Assembly: GCA_964578485.1 (NCBI GenBank)
Contig: CAZODA010000019.1
Span: 1 to 60,400, forward strand
From: CAZODA01 sp964578485
GTDB taxonomy: Bacteria > Bacteroidota > Bacteroidia > Bacteroidales > Marinilabiliaceae
Length of the DNA: 60,400 nt
Direction: 5' to 3'
This document shows, piece by piece, positions 9,029 through 17,310 of this stretch. Position 1 is the first letter of the stretch. Every line of letters begins with the position of its first letter. The notes beneath the pieces were generated by a model. The model was not told the DNA's origin. It made no database searches and saw nothing but the letters and a program-made list of their open reading frames with translations. The translations under genes were made by a program, and so were the position numbers.

Positions 9029-9058
9029 GTAGAAAGACGTTGCATGCAAGGTCTCTAC
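9029..9058. repeat. imperfect palindrome centred on TTGCATGCAA
   Basis: The centre (9040-9049) is a perfect 10-base palindrome flanked by decayed arms (GTAGAAAGAC on the left, GGTCTCTAC on the right). It looks like a worn copy of a longer Bacteroidota palindrome with GTAGAGACG / CGTCTCTAC arms. Confidence 0.6.
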
Positions 9059-9092
9059 GAATATCCATTGTTTTTGATGACTGTTGACTGTT

Positions 9093-9148
9093 CATTGATC
9101 ATTGATCATTGATCATTGATCATTGTTCATTGTTCATTGTTCATTGAA
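9093..9148. repeat. 7-bp tandem repeat running into the phosphohexomutase stop codon
   Basis: Eight contiguous units follow CATTGAT (four times), CATTGTT (three times) and CATTGAA. The array covers the stop codon of the minus-strand gene ending at 9141 and its last codons, so repeat growth has shaped the 3' end of that gene. Confidence 0.9.
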
Positions 9149-10880
9149 TATCTAAATCATCAATAATTCTATCTATTTTATTATTTGCTTTGCGGATTGA
9201 ATTTTCAAAATCGTCTCTATTTTTCATTTCTTCTTTCACTTCAAAATAAAATTTTATTTTTGGTTCAGTACCTGATGGGCGTACTGATATTTTTGAATTA
9301 TCTTCAGTGAAAAATTGTAAAACATCTGATTTTGTTGGCATTTCCAAAGTTTCATTTTCACCATTTTGCGGATTGCTTGCTTTCAATACCAGAAAATCTT
9401 TTATAAGAGTAACTTTTGATCCGCCAAGTGATTTAGGAGGATTCTTTCTGAATCTTTCCATCATTGCTTTTATTTCTTCAGATCCTGATTTACCTTTTCT
9501 GACAATAGATAGAAGTCTTTCATATGAAAAGCCTATTTCAAGATAAATATCGCGTAGCAGATCAAAGATAGATTTATTATTTTCTTTAGCCCATGCTGCG
9601 AGTTCTGCTATCATGCAAATTGAGCCAACAGAATCTTTATCCCTGACATAATCGCCCGGTAAAAAGCCGTAACTCTCTTCACCTCCACAAATATATTTGT
9701 TTACTCCTTCAAGATCTCTGATGATTGCTGCTATCCATTTAAAGCCTGTGTAGGTATCATAGCATTTAACGCCGTATAGGTCAGCAGTTTTCTTTATTGC
9801 CTCAGAAGTAACAATAGTTTTAACTGTAAATTCATTTCCGCTAAGTAAACCCTTTTCTTTCCATTGACTAATCATATACCATGAGATTAAAAGGGCCGTT
9901 TGATTACCATTTACCAAAATAAATTCATCTTTATTATTCTTTATAGCTATTCCCAATCTATCGCCATCAGGATCGGAGGCGGCTACAAGATCGGCATTGG
10001 TTTTTCGAGCTTTTTCAATTGCCATTTTAAGAGCTTCTGGTTCTTCGGGATTGGGTGAAATTACCGTAGGGAAATTACCACTTACCACATCCTGTTCAGG
10101 AACATTTATAATATTTTGAAAACCAAACTTCCTAAGTGCATCCGGAACAATTTTCACTGTTGTTCCATGAATAGGAGTAAAGACTATTTTTAAATTTTTG
10201 TGTTTATCAACAATATCCGGATTAAGCGATATTTTACAAACTTCATCTATAAAGAGTTTATCCATTTCCTCTCCCAAAATTTTTATAAGATCGGGATTGG
10301 CATTAAAATTTACATCCTCCGGTTCTACTTTGGATACTTCATCAATTATATTTTTGTCGTGAGGAGCTATTATTTGTGCTCCATCATCCCAATATGCTTT
10401 ATATCCATTATATTCCTTTGGATTGTGTGAAGCTGTTATAATCACTCCACTTTGACAGGCAAGTTTTCGTATAGCATAGGAAATTTCCGGTGTTGGCCTT
10501 AGATCTTCAAAAATATATGCAACAATATTATTTGCCGAAAAAATATCGGCACATATTTCTGCATATACTCTGCTGTTGTTACGGCTGTCATGACCAATAA
10601 CAATTTTTCTTTCAGGCAGATGTGCAAATTCCTTATTAATATAATTGGCAAGCCCTTGAGTTGCAAGCCCTATTGTATATTTATTAATACGGTTGGTGCC
10701 AACACCCATTATTCCACGCAAGCCTCCGGTTCCAAATTCAAGGCTTTTATAAAATGAATCTATCAATAAGCTATTGTCGGGATTCGACAACATTTCTCTT
10801 ACTTCCTGTTTGGTGGCCTCATCATATGGACCATCGAGCCACTTTTGAGCTCCGGCTTTTACTTTTGTTAAAATATCCAT
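9141..10880 (-). CDS. phosphoglucomutase/phosphomannomutase (alpha-D-phosphohexomutase)
   Basis: The 579-residue enzyme interconverts hexose 1- and 6-phosphates. It carries the phosphoserine loop TASHNP (catalytic Ser about 151), the metal loop DPDGDR (303-308), the sugar loop GEESYG (about 400-405) and the C-terminal phosphate loop RPSGTEP. Length fits the PgcA-type phosphoglucomutases. It closes the minus-strand run uxs-rmlA-rmlC-rmlD-mutase with a 43-base gap to rmlD. That placement suggests it supplies glucose 1-phosphate to RmlA. Substrate preference between glucose and mannose cannot be read from the sequence. Its final codons lie in a 7-bp tandem repeat. Confidence 0.93.
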   Translation of the reverse strand: MDILTKVKAGAQKWLDGPYDEATKQEVREMLSNPDNSLLIDSFYKSLEFGTGGLRGIMGVGTNRINKYTIGLATQGLANYINKEFAHLPERKIVIGHDSRNNSRVYAEICADIFSANNIVAYIFEDLRPTPEISYAIRKLACQSGVIITASHNPKEYNGYKAYWDDGAQIIAPHDKNIIDEVSKVEPEDVNFNANPDLIKILGEEMDKLFIDEVCKISLNPDIVDKHKNLKIVFTPIHGTTVKIVPDALRKFGFQNIINVPEQDVVSGNFPTVISPNPEEPEALKMAIEKARKTNADLVAASDPDGDRLGIAIKNNKDEFILVNGNQTALLISWYMISQWKEKGLLSGNEFTVKTIVTSEAIKKTADLYGVKCYDTYTGFKWIAAIIRDLEGVNKYICGGEESYGFLPGDYVRDKDSVGSICMIAELAAWAKENNKSIFDLLRDIYLEIGFSYERLLSIVRKGKSGSEEIKAMMERFRKNPPKSLGGSKVTLIKDFLVLKASNPQNGENETLEMPTKSDVLQFFTEDNSKISVRPSGTEPKIKFYFEVKEEMKNRDDFENSIRKANNKIDRIIDDLDIQ

Positions 10881-10923
10881 ATTTAAATTTATAGCTTTGT
10901 TTGATCTTTAAAAGTAGTGATTT

Positions 10924-11799
10924 TCATGGACTATTTTGTAAGATTTTTATGCAATTTTCAAGACTATCAATCCAGTGAGGAATAATAATATTGTATTGTT
11001 TTTTTATTTTACTTTTATCGAGTACTGAAAATGCAGGACGCTTTGCTGCTGTTGGGTATTCTGCTGATCTTATAGGGATGACTGTGCAGGGTAAATTATA
11101 AAGCTTCATAATCATTACGGCAAAATCGTACCAGCTGCAAACTCCTTCATTTGAATAATGATAAATTCCCGGTACAAAACTCTTTTTATCTTTTGATGCA
11201 AATTTTAGTATGGTCAATATTGTATTTGCCAAATCTCCGGCGTAGCAAGGAGTTCCAACCTGATCAAAAACAACTTTTAATTGTTTTTGTTTTTCACCCA
11301 ATTTCAGCATAGAAATTAAAAAGTTAGCGCCAAATTCTGAGTATAGCCATGAAGTTCTGATGATCATGGAATGAGGATTTTCTTTGCTAACATTTTGTTC
11401 TCCTTCCAATTTGGTTTTTCCGTAAACAGAAATCGGTTCCGGAATTATATCTGTTGTAAGTGGGATGTTTGATTTCCCATCAAAAACAAAATCTGTTGAA
11501 ATATGGATAAATCCTGCATTTGCTTTTTTCGAATATTTTGCCATCCAAGCAGGCGCCAAAGAGTTAATGTAATGAGCATATTCTTGGTCGTTTTCTGCTT
11601 TGTCAACCGCAGTATATCCGGTGCAATTAACTAAATAGTCAAATTTATTCTCTTTCAAAAATAAACGTATATTGTCTTCGCTTCCAATATCTAATTCTTC
11701 TTGGTAAGTAAAACGAAATTTGGCAAAATCGTATTCGGAAATCAATTTATTAATTGACCTTCCCAATTGTCCTTCACCACCAATAATTAAAATTTGCAT
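10924..11799 (-). CDS. rmlD: dTDP-4-dehydrorhamnose reductase
   Basis: The 291-residue short-chain dehydrogenase catalyses the last step to dTDP-L-rhamnose. It shows the NAD(P) motif GGEGQLG (7-13), the family stretch ISTDFVFDG (about 100-108) and the catalytic Y-G-K-T-K (Y126, K130). Length is normal. It follows rmlC by 46 bases in the same operon. Confidence 0.95.
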   Translation of the reverse strand: MQILIIGGEGQLGRSINKLISEYDFAKFRFTYQEELDIGSEDNIRLFLKENKFDYLVNCTGYTAVDKAENDQEYAHYINSLAPAWMAKYSKKANAGFIHISTDFVFDGKSNIPLTTDIIPEPISVYGKTKLEGEQNVSKENPHSMIIRTSWLYSEFGANFLISMLKLGEKQKQLKVVFDQVGTPCYAGDLANTILTILKFASKDKKSFVPGIYHYSNEGVCSWYDFAVMIMKLYNLPCTVIPIRSAEYPTAAKRPAFSVLDKSKIKKQYNIIIPHWIDSLENCIKILQNSP

Positions 11800-11845
11800 A
11801 ATAAAGGCATCCTTCTTAAATCATAAATTAATTATTTTTCCTTGC

Positions 11846-12421
11846 TTATATATCCAATATATTTCCGCTAAAGAAAAAGTTTTTTTCAGCATTTTCAAAT
11901 GATGGTAAAATTTCATCTTTTTCAGAGAGAACAGCTTTGTCAAGCGGTATTTTCCAATCAATGGCAAGGAAGGGGTCCTTATAATAAATTCCTCTTTCGG
12001 CTGTTTTATTGAAAAAATTATCACACTTATAATGTATGACAGCCTTATCACTCAGAACACTAAATCCATGAGCACATCCTTTGGGGATTAAAAATTGAAG
12101 TTTGTTTTCATCCGACAATTCAACAGCATAATATTTCCCGTAGCCGGGTGAATTTTCTCTTAGATCAACTGCCACATCCAAAATTTTTCCATAAACAGCT
12201 TGCACCAGCTTGGTTTGTGAATATGGTGAAAGCTGATAATGTAATCCCCTTATTGTGTTTTTTACTGAATGGGAGACATTATCTTGAATAAAATTTATTG
12301 GTTTAATATTTTTGTCAAAGAGTTTTTTGTTATATGATTCAAAAAAGCATCCTCTTTTGTCTTCAAAAACTAAAGGTTTAATAATTAATAAACCCGGGAT
12401 ATCGGTGGTTTTAATATTCAT
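11846..12421 (-). CDS. rmlC: dTDP-4-dehydrorhamnose 3,5-epimerase
   Basis: The 191-residue cupin epimerises dTDP-4-keto-6-deoxyglucose at C3 and C5. The family motifs D-x-R-G-x-F-x-E (21-28), RGLHYQ with the catalytic His at 61, and PKGCAHGF are all present. Length is normal. It lies between rmlA and rmlD with short gaps. Confidence 0.96.
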   Translation of the reverse strand: MNIKTTDIPGLLIIKPLVFEDKRGCFFESYNKKLFDKNIKPINFIQDNVSHSVKNTIRGLHYQLSPYSQTKLVQAVYGKILDVAVDLRENSPGYGKYYAVELSDENKLQFLIPKGCAHGFSVLSDKAVIHYKCDNFFNKTAERGIYYKDPFLAIDWKIPLDKAVLSEKDEILPSFENAEKNFFFSGNILDI

Positions 12422-12486
12422 TTAAAAAAAATAAGTATGTTTTTTCTGTCATTAAAAAACAGAGATAGAAAAATATTTTTTCAAAT

Positions 12487-13380
12487 TTACAATTCATGTT
12501 TAATATTTTGCAAATCTTCGGCTGCAATTTTATATAAGTATTGCCCATATTCATTTTTTTCAAGAGGCTTAGCTAAGTCAAGAAGTTCTTGTCTATTTAT
12601 CCAGCCTTTTTTATAGGCAATTTCCTCAATGCAAGCGACCTTTAGGCCTTGTCTATTTTCAATTGTTGCAATATAATTTGAAGCCTGAAGCAAACTTTCA
12701 TGGGTTCCTGTATCAAGCCAAGCCATTCCACGTCCCAATATTTGCAAACGTAATTGTTCTTCATTCAAATAAAGACGATTTAGATCTGTGATTTCGAGTT
12801 CACCTCTCTTGCTTGGTTTTAGGGATTTTGCTTTTTCAACTACATCGGGTCCATAATAATAAAGCCCTGTAATGGCAAAATTTGATTTTGGTTCTTTCGG
12901 TTTTTCTTCAATGCTCAGGACTTTGCCGGTATTATCAAATTCAGCCACTCCATAACGTTGAGGATCATTTACATAATATCCGAACACTAAGGCACCTGAT
13001 GTTAATTTATTGGCTGCACGCAGGAATTTCCCTAATTCGAAACCATAAAAGATATTGTCTCCTAAAATTAAACAAACCGGGCTGTCACCGATGAATTCTT
13101 CGCCAATTAGGAAAGCTTGCGCCAGTCCGTCGGGAGATGGTTGTTCAGCATAAGAAAAAGATAGTCCGAGCTTATTCCCATTTCCAAACAAACGTTTATA
13201 TAGGGGTAAATCCTCAGGAGTTGAAATAATTAAAATTTCCCTAATGCCTGAAAGCATAAGAACCGACAGTGGATAATAAATCATTGGTTTGTCAAAAACC
13301 GGAATGATTTGTTTTGAAATACTTCTTGTTGCAGGATATAAGCGTGTTCCTGAACCTCCGGCTAAAATAATTCCCTTCAT
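12487..13380 (-). CDS. rmlA: glucose-1-phosphate thymidylyltransferase
   Basis: The 297-residue enzyme makes dTDP-glucose from dTTP and glucose 1-phosphate. The nucleotide-binding motif GGSGTRLYP (8-16), the lysine in SKQIIPVFDKPMIYYPL and the metal-binding GDN are present. Length and overall sequence match RmlA of the short form. It follows uxs by 12 bases and precedes rmlC by 65 bases. No rmlB (dehydratase) gene occurs in this operon, so dTDP-glucose must meet a dehydratase encoded elsewhere. Confidence 0.96.
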   Translation of the reverse strand: MKGIILAGGSGTRLYPATRSISKQIIPVFDKPMIYYPLSVLMLSGIREILIISTPEDLPLYKRLFGNGNKLGLSFSYAEQPSPDGLAQAFLIGEEFIGDSPVCLILGDNIFYGFELGKFLRAANKLTSGALVFGYYVNDPQRYGVAEFDNTGKVLSIEEKPKEPKSNFAITGLYYYGPDVVEKAKSLKPSKRGELEITDLNRLYLNEEQLRLQILGRGMAWLDTGTHESLLQASNYIATIENRQGLKVACIEEIAYKKGWINRQELLDLAKPLEKNEYGQYLYKIAAEDLQNIKHEL

Positions 13381-13392
13381 AATTAATTTTGC

Positions 13393-14358
13393 TTAATAAT
13401 ATTCGCGATTATATGATTTTTTTGATAGTAAGTGATCAAAATAATTTATGGTTTTTTCTAAGCCTTCTTGTAATTGAACTTTAGGCTCCCAATCATCTAA
13501 AATTTCCTTGGCGAGTGATATATCCGGTTGTCTTTGTGCCGGATCATCATCGGGCAAAGGTTTGTATTCGATTTTTGAAGGTGACCCGGTAATTTCCAGT
13601 ATTTTCCCTGCAAGCTCTAACATTGAAAATTCATGTGGATTACCAATATTTACCGGTCCTGTAATTTCATCCGGCGTTTCCATCATGCGTATCATTCCTT
13701 CCACCAAATCATCTACATATTGAAAACTTCTGGTTTGAGTACCATCTCCAAAAATAGTAATTGCTTCTTTTTTTAATGCCTGAACAATAAAGTTGGATAC
13801 AACGCGTCCATCATTTGGATGCATCCGCGGGCCATAGGTATTAAATATCCGTACTACTTTAATTTTTACATCATTTTGTCTGTGATAATTTAAAAACAAA
13901 CTTTCAGCACATCTTTTCCCCTCATCATAACACGAACGAACACCGATGGGGTTTACATTGCCCCAATAGCTTTCCGATTGGGGATGTTCTAAGGGGTCGC
14001 CATAAACTTCGCTCGTAGAAGCTTGTAGAACCTTTGCCTTTATTCGTTTTGCTAGTCCCAGCATATTAATAGCCCCCATTACCGATGTTTTAATAGTTTT
14101 AATAGGATTAAACTGATAGTGAATAGGAGAGGCAGGACATGCCAGATTATAAATTTCATCCACTTCAACATAGAAGGGATGCGTTACATCATGACGAATC
14201 AATTCAAAATAAGGATTACTCATAAGATGAACTATGTTACTTTTGCTGCCTGTAAAATAATTGTCAAGGCAGATAACTTCATGTCCTTCATTTATTAAGC
14301 GATCACACAAGTGGGAACCAATGAAACCGGCACCACCGGTTACTAAAATCCTTTTCAT
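13393..14358 (-). CDS. uxs: UDP-glucuronate decarboxylase (UDP-xylose synthase)
   Basis: The 321-residue extended short-chain dehydrogenase converts UDP-glucuronate to UDP-xylose. It has the NAD motif GGAGFIGS (8-15), the UXS signature RHDVTHPFYVEVDEIYNLAC (about 55-74), ASTSEVYG with Glu117, and the catalytic pair Y144/K148 in SCYDEGKR. These features separate it from RmlB, which normally sits in this place in a rhamnose operon. It is the first gene of the nucleotide-sugar operon. A 12-bp hairpin lies 25 bases upstream of the ATG. Confidence 0.93.
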   Translation of the reverse strand: MKRILVTGGAGFIGSHLCDRLINEGHEVICLDNYFTGSKSNIVHLMSNPYFELIRHDVTHPFYVEVDEIYNLACPASPIHYQFNPIKTIKTSVMGAINMLGLAKRIKAKVLQASTSEVYGDPLEHPQSESYWGNVNPIGVRSCYDEGKRCAESLFLNYHRQNDVKIKVVRIFNTYGPRMHPNDGRVVSNFIVQALKKEAITIFGDGTQTRSFQYVDDLVEGMIRMMETPDEITGPVNIGNPHEFSMLELAGKILEITGSPSKIEYKPLPDDDPAQRQPDISLAKEILDDWEPKVQLQEGLEKTINYFDHLLSKKSYNREYY

Positions 14359-14383
14359 AAATTGCTGGTTTTTATAATGATAA

Positions 14384-14414
14384 TAAGCATTTGACTTTGC
14401 CGGTCAAATGCTTA
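14384..14414. promoter_or_regulatory. hairpin in the leader of the nucleotide-sugar operon
   Basis: TAAGCATTTGAC (14384-14395) pairs perfectly with 14403-14414 around a 7-base loop. It lies upstream of the minus-strand uxs gene and downstream of no visible gene. It could be a leader structure or an operator. No T run follows on either strand, so a simple terminator is unlikely. The rest of the 14359-14721 gap holds the rpsA promoter and nothing else I recognise. Confidence 0.5.
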
Positions 14415-14633
14415 ATTCAAACTGTCCTTATCCAATTTAATATTTTGTAATCCAAATTTTATCGAAATATACAGAAAAGTTGACATAAAGAAGATCTGAA
14501 AAAAGAAAATTACAATGATCAATAATTAATTGAATAAATATCAGTGATATAAAACTGCAATATTTTGAATAATATTATAAAATAATTAATGAAAAGCTTT
14601 AAAACTTTATTAGTTCTGATATTTTTTGTATTT

Positions 14634-14667
14634 TTTGCTTAGTTTTAATGTAAAAATGGTATTTTTG
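14634..14667 (+). promoter_or_regulatory. promoter of rpsA
   Basis: A -7 box TATTTTTG (14660-14667) matches the Bacteroidota consensus TAnnTTTG. A TTTG (14634-14637) lies 22 bases upstream in the -33 position. Transcription would begin near 14675, leaving a leader of about 45 bases. Confidence 0.6.
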
Positions 14668-14721
14668 CAGCAATTTTGAATTAACATAATGTCTAACAAC
14701 TAGATTTGTAAATTTTATTTG

Positions 14722-16923
14722 ATGGTAAAACACGAAGAAAAAGACGGTCAAGAGTCATTGTCTCAAGCCGTAAACAATGAAGAAGAAATTCAACAAGAAG
14801 AAGCTTTAAAGTCTGATGACAAGGCTGGTTCTGATACTACTACTTCAGAATCTGAAGCCTTAGAAACTCCTGAAGAGGTAGTTGAAAAAGAAGAAACTCA
14901 AGAAGTTGTATCTGCCGAAGTAAAAGAAGAAAGCCCGGTATTAGAAGACGCAGAAGATTTAAAAGAGTCTGATTCTGTTAAAGAAGAGGATACAAAAGAG
15001 GCTGTTACTGTTGATGCAGAAGTATCAGAAGAGTCTGTTACTGCAGAGGCTGAAGATTCTAAGGAAATTGTTTCTGAAGAGAAAGTTGAAGAGCCTGTAG
15101 TCTCTAAAGAAGAAACAAAGGTAGTAGTTGGTGAAACTGCTGATGAAGATTTTGATTGGGAAAGTTTTGAATCTGATGAAATAAAACTTGAAGATTCTAA
15201 AAAAGAAGAGCTTGAAAAATTATATGATGAAACTTTATCGACCATTTCTGAGAAGGAAGTAATTGATGGAGTAGTAATAGCTCTTAACAAGCGTGAAGTT
15301 GTAATAAACATTGGATTTAAATCTGATGGTATTGTCAGTCGCAACGAATTTCGCTATAATCCTGATTTAAAAATTGGAGATGAGGTAGAGGTTTATGTAG
15401 AAAGTCAGGAAGACAAGAAAGGTCAATTAGTTCTTTCACATAAAAAGGCACGTGCTTTGCGTTCATGGGATCGTGTTAATGAGGCCCTTGACAAGGATGA
15501 AATTATAAAAGGTTACATCAAATGCCGTACTAAGGGTGGAATGATAGTTGATGTATTTGGTATTGAAGCTTTCCTTCCCGGTTCACAAATTGATGTTAAG
15601 CCTATTCGTGATTATGATGCTTTTGTAGGCAAGACTATGGAGTTTAAAGTAGTTAAGATTAATCCCGAATTTAAAAACGTAGTTGTTTCTCACAAGGCCT
15701 TGATAGAAGCCGAATTAGAACAACAGAAGAAAGAAATTATCTCCAAGCTTGAGAAAGGTCAGGTATTGGAAGGAACTGTTAAGAATATCACCTCCTATGG
15801 AGTATTTATTGATTTGGGTGGTGTTGATGGCTTAATTCATATTACTGATTTATCATGGGGCAGGGTATCTCATCCGGAAGAGATTGTTCAATTGGATCAG
15901 AAGCTTAATGTTGTTATTCTTGATTTTGACGACGAGAAAAAGCGTATTGCCCTTGGTTTAAAACAACTTACCGATCATCCGTGGGATTCATTGGATGAGA
16001 ATTTAAAGATAGGTGATATTGTAAAAGGAAAAGTAGTGGTTATGGCTGATTACGGTGCTTTTGTTGAGATAGCTCCCGGTGTTGAAGGCTTAATCCACGT
16101 TTCTGAAATGTCATGGTCTCAACATTTAAGGAGTGCACAAGATTTCCTAAAGGTAGGTGATGAGGTTGAAGCGACTATATTAACGCTTGACCGTGAGGAA
16201 AGGAAAATGTCACTTGGTATCAAGCAATTAAAGCCTGATCCCTGGGATAATATTGAAGAGAAATATCCTTTGGAAAGTAAGCATGCGGCTAAAGTTCGTA
16301 ATTTCACCAATTTTGGTGTGTTTGTTGAAATAGAAGAAGGAATTGATGGTCTTATACATATCTCAGATTTGTCATGGACTAAAAAAGTCAAGCATCCTGC
16401 CGAATTCACTAATATTGGTGAAGAGATAGATGTTGTGGTTTTGGAAATTGATAAGGAAAACCGCCGTTTGAGTCTTGGACACAAGCAATTGGAAGAGAAT
16501 CCCTGGGATGTTTTTGAAACTATTTTCACTGTTGATTCAATTCACGAGGGTACATTAGTTGATGTATTTGATAAGGGTGCAGTAATTGCATTACCTTATG
16601 GTGTTGAAGGTTTTGCTACTCCACGTCATCTTGTTAAAGAAGATGGAAGTCAAGCTAAAGCTGAAGAGAAGCTTGAGTTTAAGGTAATTGAGTTTAACAA
16701 AGGTGCAAAACGTATAATTTTGTCTCATTCAAGAATTTATGAGGATGAGAAACGTTCTGAGGAGCAAATTGCCAAAAAGGAAAAGGCAAAAGCTTCTGCT
16801 TCTACCAAGAAAAGTGTGAAGAAGCTTAAAGATAGTTTGGAGAAAACCACTCTTGGAGATATTTCAGAACTTGCAGCTCTGAAAAATCAGATGGAAGAAG
16901 ATGAGAAAAAACCCCAAAAATAA
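14722..16923 (+). CDS. rpsA: 30S ribosomal protein S1 with long acidic N-terminal extension
   Basis: The 733-residue protein binds mRNA and helps load it on the 30S subunit. Six S1 RNA-binding repeats can be seen at about 177-242, 257-324, 346-414, 429-500, 515-590 and 604-670. The best conserved have GVFIDLGGVDGLIH and GAFVEIAPGVEGLIH. Residues 1 to about 165 are an unusual low-complexity tail dominated by Glu, Val, Ser and Asp. The C-terminus is Lys-rich. I chose ATG 14722 rather than the TTG just before it. No Shine-Dalgarno sequence is seen, as usual in this phylum. Confidence 0.93.
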   Translation: MVKHEEKDGQESLSQAVNNEEEIQQEEALKSDDKAGSDTTTSESEALETPEEVVEKEETQEVVSAEVKEESPVLEDAEDLKESDSVKEEDTKEAVTVDAEVSEESVTAEAEDSKEIVSEEKVEEPVVSKEETKVVVGETADEDFDWESFESDEIKLEDSKKEELEKLYDETLSTISEKEVIDGVVIALNKREVVINIGFKSDGIVSRNEFRYNPDLKIGDEVEVYVESQEDKKGQLVLSHKKARALRSWDRVNEALDKDEIIKGYIKCRTKGGMIVDVFGIEAFLPGSQIDVKPIRDYDAFVGKTMEFKVVKINPEFKNVVVSHKALIEAELEQQKKEIISKLEKGQVLEGTVKNITSYGVFIDLGGVDGLIHITDLSWGRVSHPEEIVQLDQKLNVVILDFDDEKKRIALGLKQLTDHPWDSLDENLKIGDIVKGKVVVMADYGAFVEIAPGVEGLIHVSEMSWSQHLRSAQDFLKVGDEVEATILTLDREERKMSLGIKQLKPDPWDNIEEKYPLESKHAAKVRNFTNFGVFVEIEEGIDGLIHISDLSWTKKVKHPAEFTNIGEEIDVVVLEIDKENRRLSLGHKQLEENPWDVFETIFTVDSIHEGTLVDVFDKGAVIALPYGVEGFATPRHLVKEDGSQAKAEEKLEFKVIEFNKGAKRIILSHSRIYEDEKRSEEQIAKKEKAKASASTKKSVKKLKDSLEKTTLGDISELAALKNQMEEDEKKPQK

Positions 16924-16947
16924 GTTATTTACTAAATTGGCATAATA

Positions 16948-17304
16948 ATGGATTTCAAAATAGACAAACTGGATGATTTCATTCTTGTGAAGGTTTTAAA
17001 AGAAAAGTTAGATACTTCTGTAGCTCCAGGATTGAAATCTGAATTGGTACTCTTAGCAGGTAACAATGAGAAGAATATTCTAATGGATTTAACCAGTTGC
17101 ACTTATTGTGATTCTTCCGGTTTAAGTGCCATTCTTGTAGCCAATAGACTTTGTAAAAATAGCGATGGGGTATTTGTTTTAGCCGGCTTGCAACCTGCCG
17201 TTGAGCGGTTGATTTCTGTATCTCAGCTTAATACTGTAATAAACATTGCACCAACCATTGAAGATGGTATTGAAGTAATGCGAAAATCTTTACAGGCAAA
17301 ATAG
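16948..17304 (+). CDS. STAS-domain protein (anti-sigma factor antagonist-like)
   Basis: The 118-residue protein is a single STAS domain with the phosphorylation motif DSSG (55-58), so it could work in a partner-switching system with a serine kinase and phosphatase. It lies 24 bases after rpsA and 6 bases before the RNase Z gene, so it is probably cotranscribed. No kinase gene is adjacent. Another STAS protein (33.6 kb) and a SiaB/SiaC pair (25.7 kb) are in the window. Confidence 0.85.
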   Translation: MDFKIDKLDDFILVKVLKEKLDTSVAPGLKSELVLLAGNNEKNILMDLTSCTYCDSSGLSAILVANRLCKNSDGVFVLAGLQPAVERLISVSQLNTVINIAPTIEDGIEVMRKSLQAK

Positions 17305-17310
17305 GGATAC

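Noticed and set aside
14898..15344. 148-codon minus-strand ORF opposite the rpsA start
   Set aside because: It is a Ser-rich shadow of the acidic S1 N-terminus; the plus-strand frame has clear S1 repeats.
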